This document shows, piece by piece, positions 1-8,619 of a stretch of DNA of 64,000 bases (position 1 is its first letter; every line of letters begins with the position of its first letter). The stretch covers positions 1 through 64,000 of the forward strand of contig JAISOV010000048.1 in NCBI GenBank assembly GCA_031275405.1, given 5' to 3'. The notes below the pieces were generated by a model. It was not told the origin of the DNA and did not search any database. It worked only from the letters and a program-made list of their open reading frames with translations. Position numbers and translations under genes: made by a program. This DNA comes from Clostridium sp. GTDB taxonomy: Bacteria > Bacillota > Clostridia > Lachnospirales > Lachnospiraceae.

Positions 1-152
1 TTTTCAATAATTTTTTTTACCCATTTATCACCTTCTCACACCCCCGCGCGCGTCCCCGTTCCGCGGGTCGACCCCCCCGCAGTGTCCGCGCCCCCGCTTC
101 CGGTATCCCGAAAACCCTGACACGATCCTCCAGATCAGAAAGGATTCTACTG

Positions 153-737
153 ATGGACACAGTCACACCCAAAAACACCGCGCCGGACACTTCTTCCCGA
201 GCCAGGCTCCGGCGCATGGCGCTGGTCGGCCTGATGGCCGCCCTTACCTGCATACTGGCCCCGATGAGCATTCCCCTGCCCTTCAGCCCCGTTCCCTTTT
301 CCCTCACCCCCCTGGTCGTCTACTTTTCCATCTACGTACTGGGGATGAAACAGGGAGCCTTCAGTTACCTGATCTATCTCCTGCTCGGCCTGGCCGGGCT
401 TCCGGTCTTCTCCGGTTTCAGCGGCGGGCCGGGCAAGCTTCTTGGCCCGACCGGAGGCTATCTGATCGGGATGCTGCTGATGGCGGCCGTCTGCGGCTGC
501 TTTATCGATCGGTGGCCGTCCAGAATGCTTCTCTGCTTCCTGGGCATGGCGCTGGGCACCTTGGTAAACTATACCTTCGGCACCGTCTGGCTCGCGTGGC
601 AGGCCGGCATGGCCTTTCCCGCCGCCCTCATGGCGGGCGTCATTCCCTATATCCCCGGAGACCTGGCAAAGATGCTTCTGGTCATGCTCCTCGGCCCGCA
701 GGTCAGGAACCGCCTGAAAAAAGCGGCTCTGATTTAG
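153..737 (+). CDS. bioY: BioY-family biotin transporter, substrate-binding S component
   Basis: Polytopic membrane protein of 194 aa, the usual length for BioY, the biotin-capturing S component of ECF transporters. Family features seen are the N-terminal hydrophobic stretch with LPFSPVPFSLTPL, the GGPGKLLGPTGGYLIG segment near residue 90, and a final hydrophobic segment with PYIPGDLAK. About six membrane segments are visible. The ATG follows AAAGGA at good spacing. No ECF ATPase or T component is in the window, so it probably uses a shared ECF module. No biotin biosynthesis gene is nearby. Confidence 0.93.
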   Translation: MDTVTPKNTAPDTSSRARLRRMALVGLMAALTCILAPMSIPLPFSPVPFSLTPLVVYFSIYVLGMKQGAFSYLIYLLLGLAGLPVFSGFSGGPGKLLGPTGGYLIGMLLMAAVCGCFIDRWPSRMLLCFLGMALGTLVNYTFGTVWLAWQAGMAFPAALMAGVIPYIPGDLAKMLLVMLLGPQVRNRLKKAALI

Positions 738-741
738 AAAA

Positions 742-788
742 GCCCCTAAGACGCTTTCCCACATTGATAGCTCACGAAATCATAATAC
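742..788 (-). pseudogene. Relic of the 3' end of a paralogue of the membrane glycosyltransferase at 3321-4787
   Basis: These 47 bp match 3317-3363 with four mismatches (about 91%). Read on the minus strand they encode YYDFVSYQCGKAS and a stop, against YYDFVIYRCEKAF and a stop at the C-terminus of the gene at 3321. Nothing else of the gene remains. The two copies are direct repeats bracketing the lower-GC GntR/ABC operon. This could be the scar of a deletion or of an insertion through a tandem duplication. Confidence 0.6.
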
Positions 789-789
789 A

Positions 790-823
790 GATACCAAGAA
801 GCGGGAGACCGCTTCTTGGTATC
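790..823. repeat. Perfect 15-bp inverted repeat with GAGA tetraloop
   Basis: GATACCAAGAAGCGG and its exact complement are separated by GAGA, a GNRA-type tetraloop. No T-run follows on either strand, so it is not a typical intrinsic terminator. It directly abuts the gene relic at 742-788. Confidence 0.6.
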
Positions 824-925
824 GAATGACGGCGCAAGGGCGGCGCCTTTTATCGGAAGCTGCCGCACAGCTTCCGACCCGGGAAAGCTGTCTTTGATTC
901 CAGGATACGCCTTTTATGGCACAAC

Positions 926-959
926 GAACCCCGCCGAACAACGGGGGGGGGGTTCTTTT
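926..959 (+). terminator. Probable intrinsic terminator of bioY, with a 10-G tract
   Basis: GAACCCC pairs with GGGGTTC and is followed by TTTT. The 3' arm contains a run of ten G (943-952), an obvious slippage site. A second inverted repeat (CTTCGGGCC / GGCCCGAAG) lies at about 1004-1026 and is followed by TGATTTTTG on the plus strand. Confidence 0.55.
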
Positions 960-1053
960 CCGCTTGCGCGGCGGGCGTTTTTGCCGTATTTTGCTGTCAT
1001 GGACTTCGGGCCGGCTTGGCCCGAAGCCGCCTGATTTTTGTGTTCTGGAACGC

Positions 1054-1686
1054 TTAATCAATATCTTTTTTAAGATACCTATTTGCCGCGACTTGATAGG
1101 AGCATAAGAATGACAGAATGGAAACCACGAGCGCAACAGAAAATGGCAGAAGGATATTCCCTTTGACAGGGAGGAATAGATTGGTCAGCAGGGTTATTCC
1201 GGCTATGATGACCGCCGCGCCGACAAACGACAACATAAAAACCACCTGTGAATTTTCCGGGTCAAACATATAAGCGCACAACAGGCTAATGCTGCCCGCG
1301 AAAAAAGATACTCCAAGCCCCAATAAGCCGTACAGCAATATGGACTGTAAGGTTACGTCATGCCGTATCAGCCACAGGACAGCGCAAGGAAAAAGACCAG
1401 TAACAATACCTGTCAATGCGAGAATAAGGTATATGATATATTTACCTGCAATAATCTGTCGTCTTGATATGGGCGTTGTAACCGCAAGTCTATTCCATTT
1501 TGAGCTTGCGTCAGCCGTAATGCTTTGGAAGACGGCGGTTGTAAAGACTGCGGGTGAAAGCACCAAGATGGCACTGGATTCCATCAAAAAGGAAAGCCCG
1601 AATCCGATCACAATCAAGCTGACCGCTGTAATAAAAAGATTGCTCTTTGCAATATAGTAATCCTTTAATAATAAGCCTTTCATCAT
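1054..1686 (-). CDS. ABC-2 type transporter permease, GntR-linked
   Basis: Membrane protein of 210 aa with about six hydrophobic segments and the N-terminus MMKGLLLKDYYIAKSN typical of ABC-2 permeases. Its start overlaps the ATPase gene stop by 4 bp (ATGA), so the two are translationally coupled. It is the last gene of a GntR-ATPase-permease operon of the YtrABC/BcrAB type. Such operons usually respond to antimicrobial or cell-envelope stress; the substrate cannot be read from sequence. GC content is clearly lower than in flanking genes. Confidence 0.85.
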   Translation of the reverse strand: MMKGLLLKDYYIAKSNLFITAVSLIVIGFGLSFLMESSAILVLSPAVFTTAVFQSITADASSKWNRLAVTTPISRRQIIAGKYIIYLILALTGIVTGLFPCAVLWLIRHDVTLQSILLYGLLGLGVSFFAGSISLLCAYMFDPENSQVVFMLSFVGAAVIIAGITLLTNLFLPVKGNILLPFSVALVVSILSFLCSYQVAANRYLKKDID

Positions 1687-2543
1687 TTTTCTCCTTTCAC
1701 ATAAAGCAGCATGATTTCGTCAATCGTCGCGGGGTCTATGAGAGCCTTTGGATACTTCTTTTGTGCGTCCGCTCTGTCCGCGACTAACACCTGCCACTCA
1801 TAATCCTGTTTACGATAGGCGACAATATCGCTTTTATCAAGACTGTCAAACTGCGCGGAGCCGCATTTCATAATTCCATATTGATAAATCAATTCATGTT
1901 TGGTCTTTTCAAAAACAACTCTGCCGTTATGGATAAAGACGATATAATCCGCTACCTTTTCCAAATCGCTTGTGATGTGAGAGGACACAAGGATAGAGTG
2001 TTCTTCGTCCTGTACAAAATCCAAAAACATATCTAAAATATCGTCGCGGATAACAGGGTCAAGCCCGCTTGTCGCTTCGTCCAGAATCAAAAGCTTTGAA
2101 TGATGGGACAGCTGCACGGCAATAGACAGCTTCATCTTCATTCCTTTAGAAAACCGCCTGATTTTTTTATCCAAAGGCAAGGAGAGTTTTTTCAGTAATG
2201 AGCTATAAATATGTTCATCCCAGGAAGCGTAGATGTTCTGCAGAACTTTACCGAGCTTTCGCGGGGATAGGGCTTCCGGGAAATTGCTTGCATCGAACAC
2301 AACCCCTATTTGTTCACGAACCGTATGGTCTATTTCCTGCTCCTGTTTCCCCAAAATGGACACAACGCCCGCGTCTTTCTGAATCAAGCCGAGGATTGCG
2401 TTGATGGTTGTGCTTTTTCCCGCTCCGTTTTCTCCGATAAGCCCGACAATCCCTCCTTGAGGCACTTCAAAAGATACCTTGTCTAAAACAAAGTCCGGAT
2501 ATTTTTTAGTCAATCCATCTACCGCTAAAACGTGATTGCTCAT
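1683..2543 (-). CDS. ABC transporter ATP-binding protein
   Basis: Nucleotide-binding subunit of 286 aa. Walker A is GENGAGKST (near residue 37). The signature motif is degenerate: RRFSKGMKMKLSIA. Walker B is LLILDEATSGLD, followed by SSHI (H-loop). The C-terminal 70 residues form the extension common in BcrA/YtrB-type ATPases. It overlaps the GntR gene and the permease gene by 4 bp each, giving one coupled operon. It should energise the permease at 1054-1686. Confidence 0.92.
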   Translation of the reverse strand: MSNHVLAVDGLTKKYPDFVLDKVSFEVPQGGIVGLIGENGAGKSTTINAILGLIQKDAGVVSILGKQEQEIDHTVREQIGVVFDASNFPEALSPRKLGKVLQNIYASWDEHIYSSLLKKLSLPLDKKIRRFSKGMKMKLSIAVQLSHHSKLLILDEATSGLDPVIRDDILDMFLDFVQDEEHSILVSSHITSDLEKVADYIVFIHNGRVVFEKTKHELIYQYGIMKCGSAQFDSLDKSDIVAYRKQDYEWQVLVADRADAQKKYPKALIDPATIDEIMLLYVKGEK

Positions 2544-2923
2544 GATGATTCTCCCTCCTGATAGAACAGCCTTAACATCTCAACAAGTTTCTCAACAGGT
2601 ATGCCGCTTGTTTTTCCGATTTGCACGGCTTCCTGCAAGTACCCTTCCGCTTTTCGCTGCTGTTCTTCTTGCAAAAAGTCTCTGTTCTGAGCCGACACAA
2701 AGCTGCCGCGCCCAACAGTGGTTTCTATAAATCCGTCCCTCTGCAAATCTTCATAAGCCTTTTGGACGGTTATCACGCTCACGTGAAGCGATTTTGCCAA
2801 TGCCCGCATAGAAGGAACGGGATCGCCCGTCTGCAGTTCGCCGCTCATAATCAGCGCCTTTATCTGTGTGGTGATCTGCTCATAAATAGGCTTACTCGTA
2901 TTACTGCTGATGATGATTTCCAC
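2540..2923 (-). CDS. GntR-family transcriptional regulator, YtrA type
   Basis: Regulator of 127 aa. The N-terminal winged helix (IYEQITTQIKALIMSGEL, then PSMRALAKSLHVSVITVQKAYEDL) is followed by a short C-terminal dimerisation tail, the YtrA subgroup architecture, with no large effector domain. It is the first gene of the operon and very likely represses it. A strong promoter with an inverted repeat just downstream of the -10 box lies before it. Confidence 0.92.
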   Translation of the reverse strand: MEIIISSNTSKPIYEQITTQIKALIMSGELQTGDPVPSMRALAKSLHVSVITVQKAYEDLQRDGFIETTVGRGSFVSAQNRDFLQEEQQRKAEGYLQEAVQIGKTSGIPVEKLVEMLRLFYQEGESS

Positions 2924-2952
2924 TAAAATCTTCCTTTTTTTGTGATGGAATG

Positions 2953-2999
2953 TACTTGTTGTTTAAGTATGTTATATCACAAATAATTCATTATGTCAA
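2953..2999 (-). promoter_or_regulatory. Promoter and candidate operator of the GntR/ABC operon
   Basis: On the minus strand TTGACA (2994-2999), 17 bp, TATAAC (2971-2976). An inverted repeat TACTT-N7-AAGTA (2953-2969) covers the expected transcription start, a good place for autorepression by the GntR protein. The rest of the 2924-3320 gap shows no gene I can support. Confidence 0.75.
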
Positions 3000-3320
3000 C
3001 CCCAAAATGATGAAAAAATTATAAAATACAGCCAGACACAGGAGAAGCATGATCCGATGTCCTGCGGCGGCGGTGAAACAACCCCGAAACCCGCCGCCGT
3101 AAACACCTTGTCCGCTTCCGGTCATCACCTCCCCAAACAGCCAAAACTCTTTGCCACAAGCGGATTGGCCGCCTATGAAAAAATAATAGTTGAAAAACTG
3201 CCATTTCATAATAGATCCAATGTGCCACGGCTATGGCAGACGAAGAGACGCAGGATGCTGCGATCGGCATGGTACCAGTGGACGGCGGCAATCCGTCGGA
3301 TGATTTTGGGGAGCCTGCCC

Positions 3321-4787
3321 CTAAAACGCTTTCTCACATCGATAGATCACGAAATCATAATACATATAATGGAAAGAAAGCACCTTCTCATATGTATACA
3401 GCGGCTCCAGCAGCTTCGGCGTGCCTCCCGAAAGACAGATGAACCAGAGGCTCCCCTCTATCTCGTCCAGCTGCTCCCATTCCAGAAGCGCGGCGATGTT
3501 TTGGAATGGGAGATTGCCGGGCTTATAGGCATAGAGGAAATGCGGTATCTGCGGATGGTAGACGCTCAAAAAAACACTGTGCTGATTCGGCGAAAGGAAG
3601 CCGTCCTGTTCCGTCACGTTCCGTGCGTAAAATTCCTCATAGGTTTTCAGCCCTTCGTCATATTCCAGCAAAAATTCCGAGCGGTACTGTAGCAGGAAGC
3701 AGGTCAGCACCAGTGCCACGGTCACGCTCTTGAGCTGCGGGGAAATGATTTCTTTCAGCCCGAACGCATAGAGCAGCGCCAGGGAGCCAAAGCCTGGGAA
3801 GATATACCTTCCCAGGAAACAGGGATTGACATACAGCGACAGCAGGGTTCCCGTCAGCGCGGTCAGAGCGGCCCCGGTCAGCCCCAGCGCCGGTATGTAA
3901 CAGGCTCTGCGGCGCATCTGCTCTATCGCGCAGTACCCTAAGAGCAGCGCCAGCCCCATCCCTAAAAGCACCACCAAGGAAATCGGCGTCTCCAACGCGG
4001 AGAACCATTCTTTGCAGTAATCCATGAACGTGTACAGCGTGGGAACCCCCGAAGCGGTTCCAAGCGGATTGTCGCCCATACGCAGGCGAAGCTGGATATA
4101 AGTGACCACCAGCCAGGGCGAAAAGGAGACGCTGACCACGAGCGCGTTCCAGAGAAATCCTTTCAGCAGTTCATACCGTTTGCGGAGCAAAATGACGGCC
4201 AGAAACAGAAGGTACCAAAAAGCGGTCTGTATCATGGAAAAAGTATGGCAGTACACACTGGCGACGCTGGCTGTGCAGAAAACCAGCCATTTCCACCGCT
4301 TAGGCTCCCGATAGAGGTCGCAGGCGGCAAGCCCCGTCAAGGTCATGCAGAACAGGGCGAGCGCGTACATTCGGACATTCGCCGCCTGTACCGCCATGCT
4401 CGGCATCGCAATGGAAGCAAACATGAAATATACCGATATGGTTTCATCGAAGAGCTTCCTGACATAATATTTCCCCAGAAATAAATACCCCGCCATGAAC
4501 AGGACCGACAGCTGCTTGAGTACCCAGAAACCGGCCCCGCCAGCTGCGGCTGCGCCCCCCGCCAGGTGGTAGCACAGTTTCAGCAGGGCATAGTAGAACG
4601 GGGAATGGGTGTCCGCCGCCGTGATCCGGAGCATATCAAACCAGCTGTTGGAAACCAAGGCGGCGGAATAAGCCTCGTCATACCAGAGGTTCCTCGAAAA
4701 CCCCAGGACGCCCCAGACCGCCCATCCTACAAAAGGCAGAATCTTCCACCAAAAATGAAGAGTGGTTATTTTTGAAAACTTTCCCAT
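3321..4787 (-). CDS. Membrane glycosyltransferase, GT-C fold (family 39-like)
   Basis: Polytopic membrane protein of about 488 aa. Near the N-terminus the first extracytoplasmic loop carries NLWYDEAYSAALV and later ADTHSPFYYALLK, the acidic-motif loop seen in PMT/ArnT-like glycosyltransferases that use polyprenyl-phosphate sugars. About ten hydrophobic segments follow. The ATG at 4787 has GGGAGAG seven bases upstream; a longer reading to 4862 would overlap the upstream gene and lacks a better site. It follows the large membrane protein at 4850. With the GT2 gene at 7690 it may transfer lipid-linked sugars to a surface polymer (inference). Its last 15 codons are duplicated at 742-788. Confidence 0.75.
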   Translation of the reverse strand: MGKFSKITTLHFWWKILPFVGWAVWGVLGFSRNLWYDEAYSAALVSNSWFDMLRITAADTHSPFYYALLKLCYHLAGGAAAAGGAGFWVLKQLSVLFMAGYLFLGKYYVRKLFDETISVYFMFASIAMPSMAVQAANVRMYALALFCMTLTGLAACDLYREPKRWKWLVFCTASVASVYCHTFSMIQTAFWYLLFLAVILLRKRYELLKGFLWNALVVSVSFSPWLVVTYIQLRLRMGDNPLGTASGVPTLYTFMDYCKEWFSALETPISLVVLLGMGLALLLGYCAIEQMRRRACYIPALGLTGAALTALTGTLLSLYVNPCFLGRYIFPGFGSLALLYAFGLKEIISPQLKSVTVALVLTCFLLQYRSEFLLEYDEGLKTYEEFYARNVTEQDGFLSPNQHSVFLSVYHPQIPHFLYAYKPGNLPFQNIAALLEWEQLDEIEGSLWFICLSGGTPKLLEPLYTYEKVLSFHYMYYDFVIYRCEKAF

Positions 4788-4849
4788 CACGTTTCTCTCC
4801 CGAAATAGACCTGTGCCATCTGAACGCAGCCCGGATGATAAGCGGCAGC

Positions 4850-6820
4850 TCAGATTTCCCAAACAACAAACTTTTCATTCTCATAAGTGGGCCGGTATCC
4901 ATAGTCTTCTAAAAATTTCCAGATCAGACCCCATTTCAGATCGCCTTCCGCCTTTCCCACCTGGCTTCTGTAGCTGTCCAGAATCACCACCGGAGGATCG
5001 TCTCCTTGCGCGATCTTCACGCGCAGTTTTTCCAGATCCGCTTCCATGACCTCGTAACGGTAAGAGGGAATATCGCTCCACGAGTTGAGCGCTGGGGGCA
5101 GCCGCAGATAATAGGACAGCGCCGGAATCTGTCCGTACAGCAGGACTTCTTTGCCCGCGAGGTTCCGGCTGGAAACATACTCGCTGATCCCCGACAGCCA
5201 CCGCGCTTTCTCCTCATTGGTACCAATACCGGCAAGAATGGGGTTATGTTCCACTTTTGCCGTGACTTCCGGCACTCCCGCCGCTTCCGCATAGACGAAC
5301 CGAAGCCCGAAACGGACGCTCTGGAACAGCAGCAGAAGCACCGAGAGGGCGACCAGGCATTTCCATGGGAACAGCGGGAGAACGTCCTTGCCCTTCCCGT
5401 ACCGGCAGAACTTCCAGGCCATCCAGAACGTATAGGGCGCTGCCAGAAACAGGTTATTGATGCTGGAATAGATCGCGTTGTTGCTTCCCAGCGAGGACAG
5501 CAGGATCATCAGAATGACCATGGCAGACAGCAGTTTTTCCTCTTGGAAACCGATTCCTCCCATGGAAGGTACTTCTTCCGTGGAAGGTATTTTTTCCATG
5601 GAAAGCATTTTTTCCATGGAAAGCATTTTTTCCATGTTCCCGTCCGGAAGCAGAATCCGGACTGCCGCCATGCACAGCGTCACAGTCAGGAACAGCACGC
5701 ACGGCTCTAAAATGGAACTGTACTCCGTATACCTGGCCGTGTAAAAAGCGTTCCGATAAAGCCACCGGGCCAGAAACAGCGTCACGGCGATGCAGAGCGC
5801 TTTTTCCCAATATCCGGCTCCTTTCCGGAAAATGCTTCCGGGCCAAGAGCCTGCGGAAAACCTTCCAAGGAACGGCAGTGAAACTTTTCGGGTCAGCCGC
5901 TCCGAAACTCTGCGGATCAGCCGCTCCGAGAAGAGGAACAGAACGGCGCTGCCCAGTGTGGCCGCCAGCAGCAGCCATTTCCCCCAGTAAAGATTATGTT
6001 TATAATACCAGACCATCCCCAGCAGCATGGATGAGACGGTGTAATCCGTGGCGGTCTCCGTCATCCGGAACAAGCGCAGGACCGCGCCCGCATATTCCCC
6101 CAGGCCGTACCGCAGCGCGATATAGGCAAGAAAACTTCCATACGCGCCCGCAAAGCCCAGGAGGCACCATCCGGTCTGCGCCAGAACTTCCTTTTTTTTT
6201 CTCCGGTACCAGAAGCCGGACAGCCCGATGCACAGCAGCATAGCCATTTCCGGCAGATTGGAGAAGCGGACGCTCATGTTCAGCCCGAACAGGACACCCG
6301 CCGCCAGCAAAGCCTTCCGGTCGTCTTCCGTCAGCCCCAGATACAGCAGGACGCTTCCCGCCAGAAACAGAAGATAGGTCAGATAAGTATATAAAACGGC
6401 ACTCGGCAGCCAGCAAAGGCTAAGCGCGGCGATCTCCCCCGCGAAGACGGCCGGCGCCCACATCTTCACTTTTGCCGTGCAGAACCGGTATCCCAGAAAT
6501 GCCAAGGCGCCCACAATGAGGGCAGTGTAGAAATTCATTCCCAGCAGGGATCCGGCAAACGGCAGCTTCGTCAGGAAAGCGCCGACCGCCGTCGCTCCGT
6601 AGGTCGCGAAGAACCACATGGAATCCATGTATTGCAGGCCCCTGTAATGGAAATTGCCGTAATTATATCCCGTATCCCACAGATCCACCCCCCAGTGGAT
6701 ATGCCGCAGCGAGTACAGGAACAGAAGCAGGGGAACAAGATAACGGCTACAGAAAGAAAACCCTGTTCTGAAAAGAAGCTTCTTATTTCCCCCGTCTGTT
6801 TTCGTGAAATTTTTCACCAT
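4850..6820 (-). CDS. Large polytopic membrane protein, probable GT-C glycosyltransferase
   Basis: About 656 aa with more than ten hydrophobic segments and a C-terminal soluble part. The first loop after membrane segment one reads HWGVDLWDTGYNYGNF, resembling the acidic substrate loop of GT-C enzymes. The C-terminal third has NLAGKEVLLYGQIPALSYYL, as in ArnT-like proteins. The ATG at 6820 is preceded by GAGGAG; reading further upstream runs into a repeat element. It contains an in-frame short tandem repeat of MEKMLS type (5568-5636). It probably acts with the downstream GT-C protein. The exact sugar and acceptor are unknown. Confidence 0.65.
   Translation of the reverse strand: MVKNFTKTDGGNKKLLFRTGFSFCSRYLVPLLLFLYSLRHIHWGVDLWDTGYNYGNFHYRGLQYMDSMWFFATYGATAVGAFLTKLPFAGSLLGMNFYTALIVGALAFLGYRFCTAKVKMWAPAVFAGEIAALSLCWLPSAVLYTYLTYLLFLAGSVLLYLGLTEDDRKALLAAGVLFGLNMSVRFSNLPEMAMLLCIGLSGFWYRRKKKEVLAQTGWCLLGFAGAYGSFLAYIALRYGLGEYAGAVLRLFRMTETATDYTVSSMLLGMVWYYKHNLYWGKWLLLAATLGSAVLFLFSERLIRRVSERLTRKVSLPFLGRFSAGSWPGSIFRKGAGYWEKALCIAVTLFLARWLYRNAFYTARYTEYSSILEPCVLFLTVTLCMAAVRILLPDGNMEKMLSMEKMLSMEKIPSTEEVPSMGGIGFQEEKLLSAMVILMILLSSLGSNNAIYSSINNLFLAAPYTFWMAWKFCRYGKGKDVLPLFPWKCLVALSVLLLLFQSVRFGLRFVYAEAAGVPEVTAKVEHNPILAGIGTNEEKARWLSGISEYVSSRNLAGKEVLLYGQIPALSYYLRLPPALNSWSDIPSYRYEVMEADLEKLRVKIAQGDDPPVVILDSYRSQVGKAEGDLKWGLIWKFLEDYGYRPTYENEKFVVWEI
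5568..5636. repeat. 18-bp in-frame tandem repeat inside the membrane protein gene
   Basis: Two perfect and two decayed 18-bp units encode MEKMLS, MEKMLS, MEKIPS and a TEEVPS-like unit in a loop near residues 395-418. Unit length is a multiple of three, so copy-number change would lengthen or shorten the loop without a frameshift. Confidence 0.75.
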
Positions 6821-6868
6821 TCCGCTCCTCGTAAAGAAAGACAAAAAAACGCAGTATGTGCTTATTCC

Positions 6869-7078
6869 GTTACTACTCAGCAGGAAGATCCTGCGAAGCA
6901 AGACCCATACACGGGCATTCCCGTAGATAGGAATGTGCATGATTCCGCGCAAAATTTCGAGGACAGCTTGCGCCAAGCTGCCATTCAGCAGCCCCTGCTG
7001 AACATCGTCAGCTGCCTTTGCTGAATGCCGTCAGCTGTTCCTGCTGAATAGGATCCGCTGTTCTTGCTGAGTAGTAAC
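6869..7078. mobile_element. MITE-like intergenic element with perfect 14-bp terminal inverted repeats
   Basis: GTTACTACTCAGCA at 6869-6882 is exactly complementary to TGCTGAGTAGTAAC at 7065-7078. Between them lie a segment with CAAAATTTCGAGGACAGC, also seen at other elements of this family, and four 23-bp-spaced units of the type GTCAGCTG-N5-TGCTGAA. The element encodes no protein. Related copies are at 13075-13285, 22009-22250 and 53133-53209. Confidence 0.65.
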
Positions 7079-7196
7079 CTTGTCCCACATGACTGCAGTT
7101 CTTTTGTGTATCGAACCCTTGACATATCGCAATAAAGAGGTCATTTTTTTATCGGCGAGGGAGCCTCCGCGCTTGTATCATCCTACGGACACGCCT

Positions 7197-7577
7197 TTAC
7201 ATCCCTTTCACATCCAGTCTGATCTTATCAGCTATTCTCGCTATGTACTCGCTGTTGGTCGGCCTGTTCTTGCCGGACTGCACCGAATACCCGAAAAGCT
7301 TTTCAAAAGTGTCCGTATTTCCCCTGGTCCACGATACCTCGATCGCGTTGCGGATCGCCCTCTCCACTTTCTGATCCGTGGTCTTGAAGCGTTTGGCAAT
7401 GGTCGGATATAATAATTTCGTCACACTACTCACCACTTCTATATCTTTCCCGGATATGAGGATCGCATCCCTTAGATAATGGTAGCCTTTCAGATGTGCC
7501 GGAACCCCTATATCCAGCATAATGCTTGTAATGTACTTTTCTAACTCGTAGTCCTTTAGAGCTGTAATCTCCATCAT
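7197..7577 (-). CDS. Stand-alone Spo0A C-terminal DNA-binding domain protein
   Basis: A 126-aa protein that is essentially only the Spo0A effector domain: IGVPAHLKGYHYLRDAI, LYPTIAKRFKTT, VERAIRNAIEVSWTRGN and NRPTNSEYIARIADKIRL all match Spo0A helices, including the DNA-recognition helix region. No receiver domain or phosphoacceptor Asp is present and none is encoded upstream; the intact ATG start has AGGGG at good spacing, so this is not a recent truncation. It should bind 0A boxes without phosphorylation control. Three 0A-like boxes lie directly upstream, suggesting autoregulation or cross-control by the full-length Spo0A. Confidence 0.9.
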   Translation of the reverse strand: MMEITALKDYELEKYITSIMLDIGVPAHLKGYHYLRDAILISGKDIEVVSSVTKLLYPTIAKRFKTTDQKVERAIRNAIEVSWTRGNTDTFEKLFGYSVQSGKNRPTNSEYIARIADKIRLDVKGM

Positions 7578-7594
7578 GAATTTCCCCTTTCATA

Positions 7595-7650
7595 TGTCGA
7601 GTATTCGCCTTTACCGCGACTGTCGAAGTAATTTTATCATATCTGTCGAA
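7595..7650 (-). promoter_or_regulatory. Cluster of three 0A-like boxes upstream of the Spo0A-C gene
   Basis: TGTCGAG at 7595-7601, TGTCGAA at 7621-7627 and TGTCGAA at 7644-7650, written on the plus strand. The 0A consensus is TGTCGAA. They lie about 18-73 bp upstream of the start codon of the Spo0A-C gene, spaced 26 and 23 bp apart, covering the likely promoter. Confidence 0.65.
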
Positions 7651-7689
7651 AAATGAAAAGTGATTTTAATCGCGAAAAAGTATAAATTT

Positions 7690-8619
7690 TTACTGTAATT
7701 CCTCTTTTACCAAATAAATCGGGCGATTTTTTACTTCCATGTAGGTTTTGGCAAGGTATTGCCCGATGATGCCCATACAGAAGAACTGCACTCCGCTGAC
7801 CAGCAGGATAATGCAGACCAGGGACGGCCAGCCGGAAACCGGATCCCCCAGAATCAGCTTGCGAACGATGATGAACAGGATCATGACAAACGCCAGAACG
7901 CAGAACAGCACCCCAATGAAAGAGGCGATCATCAGCGGAACCGTGGAGAACGCGGCAATGCCCTCCAGGGAGTATTTGAACAGTTTCCAGAAGCTCCACT
8001 TGGTTTCCCCTTTCGCCCGTTCGATGTTCTCATATTCAAGCCACTTCGTTTCATAACCCACCCAGCTGAAAATCCCTTTGGTGAAACGGTGGTACTCCCG
8101 CATGGACAGCACCGCATCCACCACGCACCGCTTCATCAGCCGGAAATCCCTGGCTCCGTCCACGATCTCCGTCCTGGAAATGTGCTTCATCAGGCTGTAG
8201 AATCTTCTTGCGAAAAAACTCCGGATAAGCGGTTCCCCGGCGCGGCTCACCCGTCTGGTGGCCACCGAGTCATAGCCCTGACGCGCATACGACCACATCT
8301 TCGGAAGGAGCGAGGGCGGATCCTGTAGATCCGCGTCCATCAGCACCACATAGTCGCCCTTTGCCTTTTCCATCCCCGCATACATGGCGGCTTCTTTCCC
8401 GAAATTCCGCGAAAAAGAAACCAGGCGGACACGCCCGTCGCTTTCCCGGAGCTTCTTGATTTCCTCCGCCGTCCTGTCCCGGGAACCGTCGTCAATATAC
8501 AGGATCTCCATCTCCACTCCGTTTTCCCGGAAAAAGGACTCGTTCTCCGTCAGTTCTTTATAAAAATCCGCCACGTTCTCTTCCTCATTATAACATGGCA
8601 CGATCACGCTCAGAAGCAT
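7690..8619 (-). CDS. GT2-family glycosyltransferase, DPM1/GtrB-like
   Basis: 309 aa. The N-terminal GT-A domain has SVIVPCYNEEENV, then LYIDDGSRD and VLMDADLQDPPSLLPKM (DxD metal and nucleotide-sugar site). Two C-terminal membrane helices (VPLMIASFIGVLFCVLAFVMILF and a second) and the ending TYMEVKNRPIYLVKEE match the GtrB/YkcC group that makes polyprenyl-phosphate sugars. Start chosen with AAGGAGG eight bases upstream. It could supply the lipid-linked donor used by the GT-C proteins at 3321 and 4850. Confidence 0.92.
   Translation of the reverse strand: MLLSVIVPCYNEEENVADFYKELTENESFFRENGVEMEILYIDDGSRDRTAEEIKKLRESDGRVRLVSFSRNFGKEAAMYAGMEKAKGDYVVLMDADLQDPPSLLPKMWSYARQGYDSVATRRVSRAGEPLIRSFFARRFYSLMKHISRTEIVDGARDFRLMKRCVVDAVLSMREYHRFTKGIFSWVGYETKWLEYENIERAKGETKWSFWKLFKYSLEGIAAFSTVPLMIASFIGVLFCVLAFVMILFIIVRKLILGDPVSGWPSLVCIILLVSGVQFFCMGIIGQYLAKTYMEVKNRPIYLVKEELQ

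Noticed and set aside
2991-3209. Possible small membrane peptide on the minus strand before the glycosyltransferase genes
   Set aside because: Its hydrophobic end is suggestive, but the only strong ribosome site (GGAGGTGATG) overlaps an internal ATG with no spacing and no family resemblance is seen.
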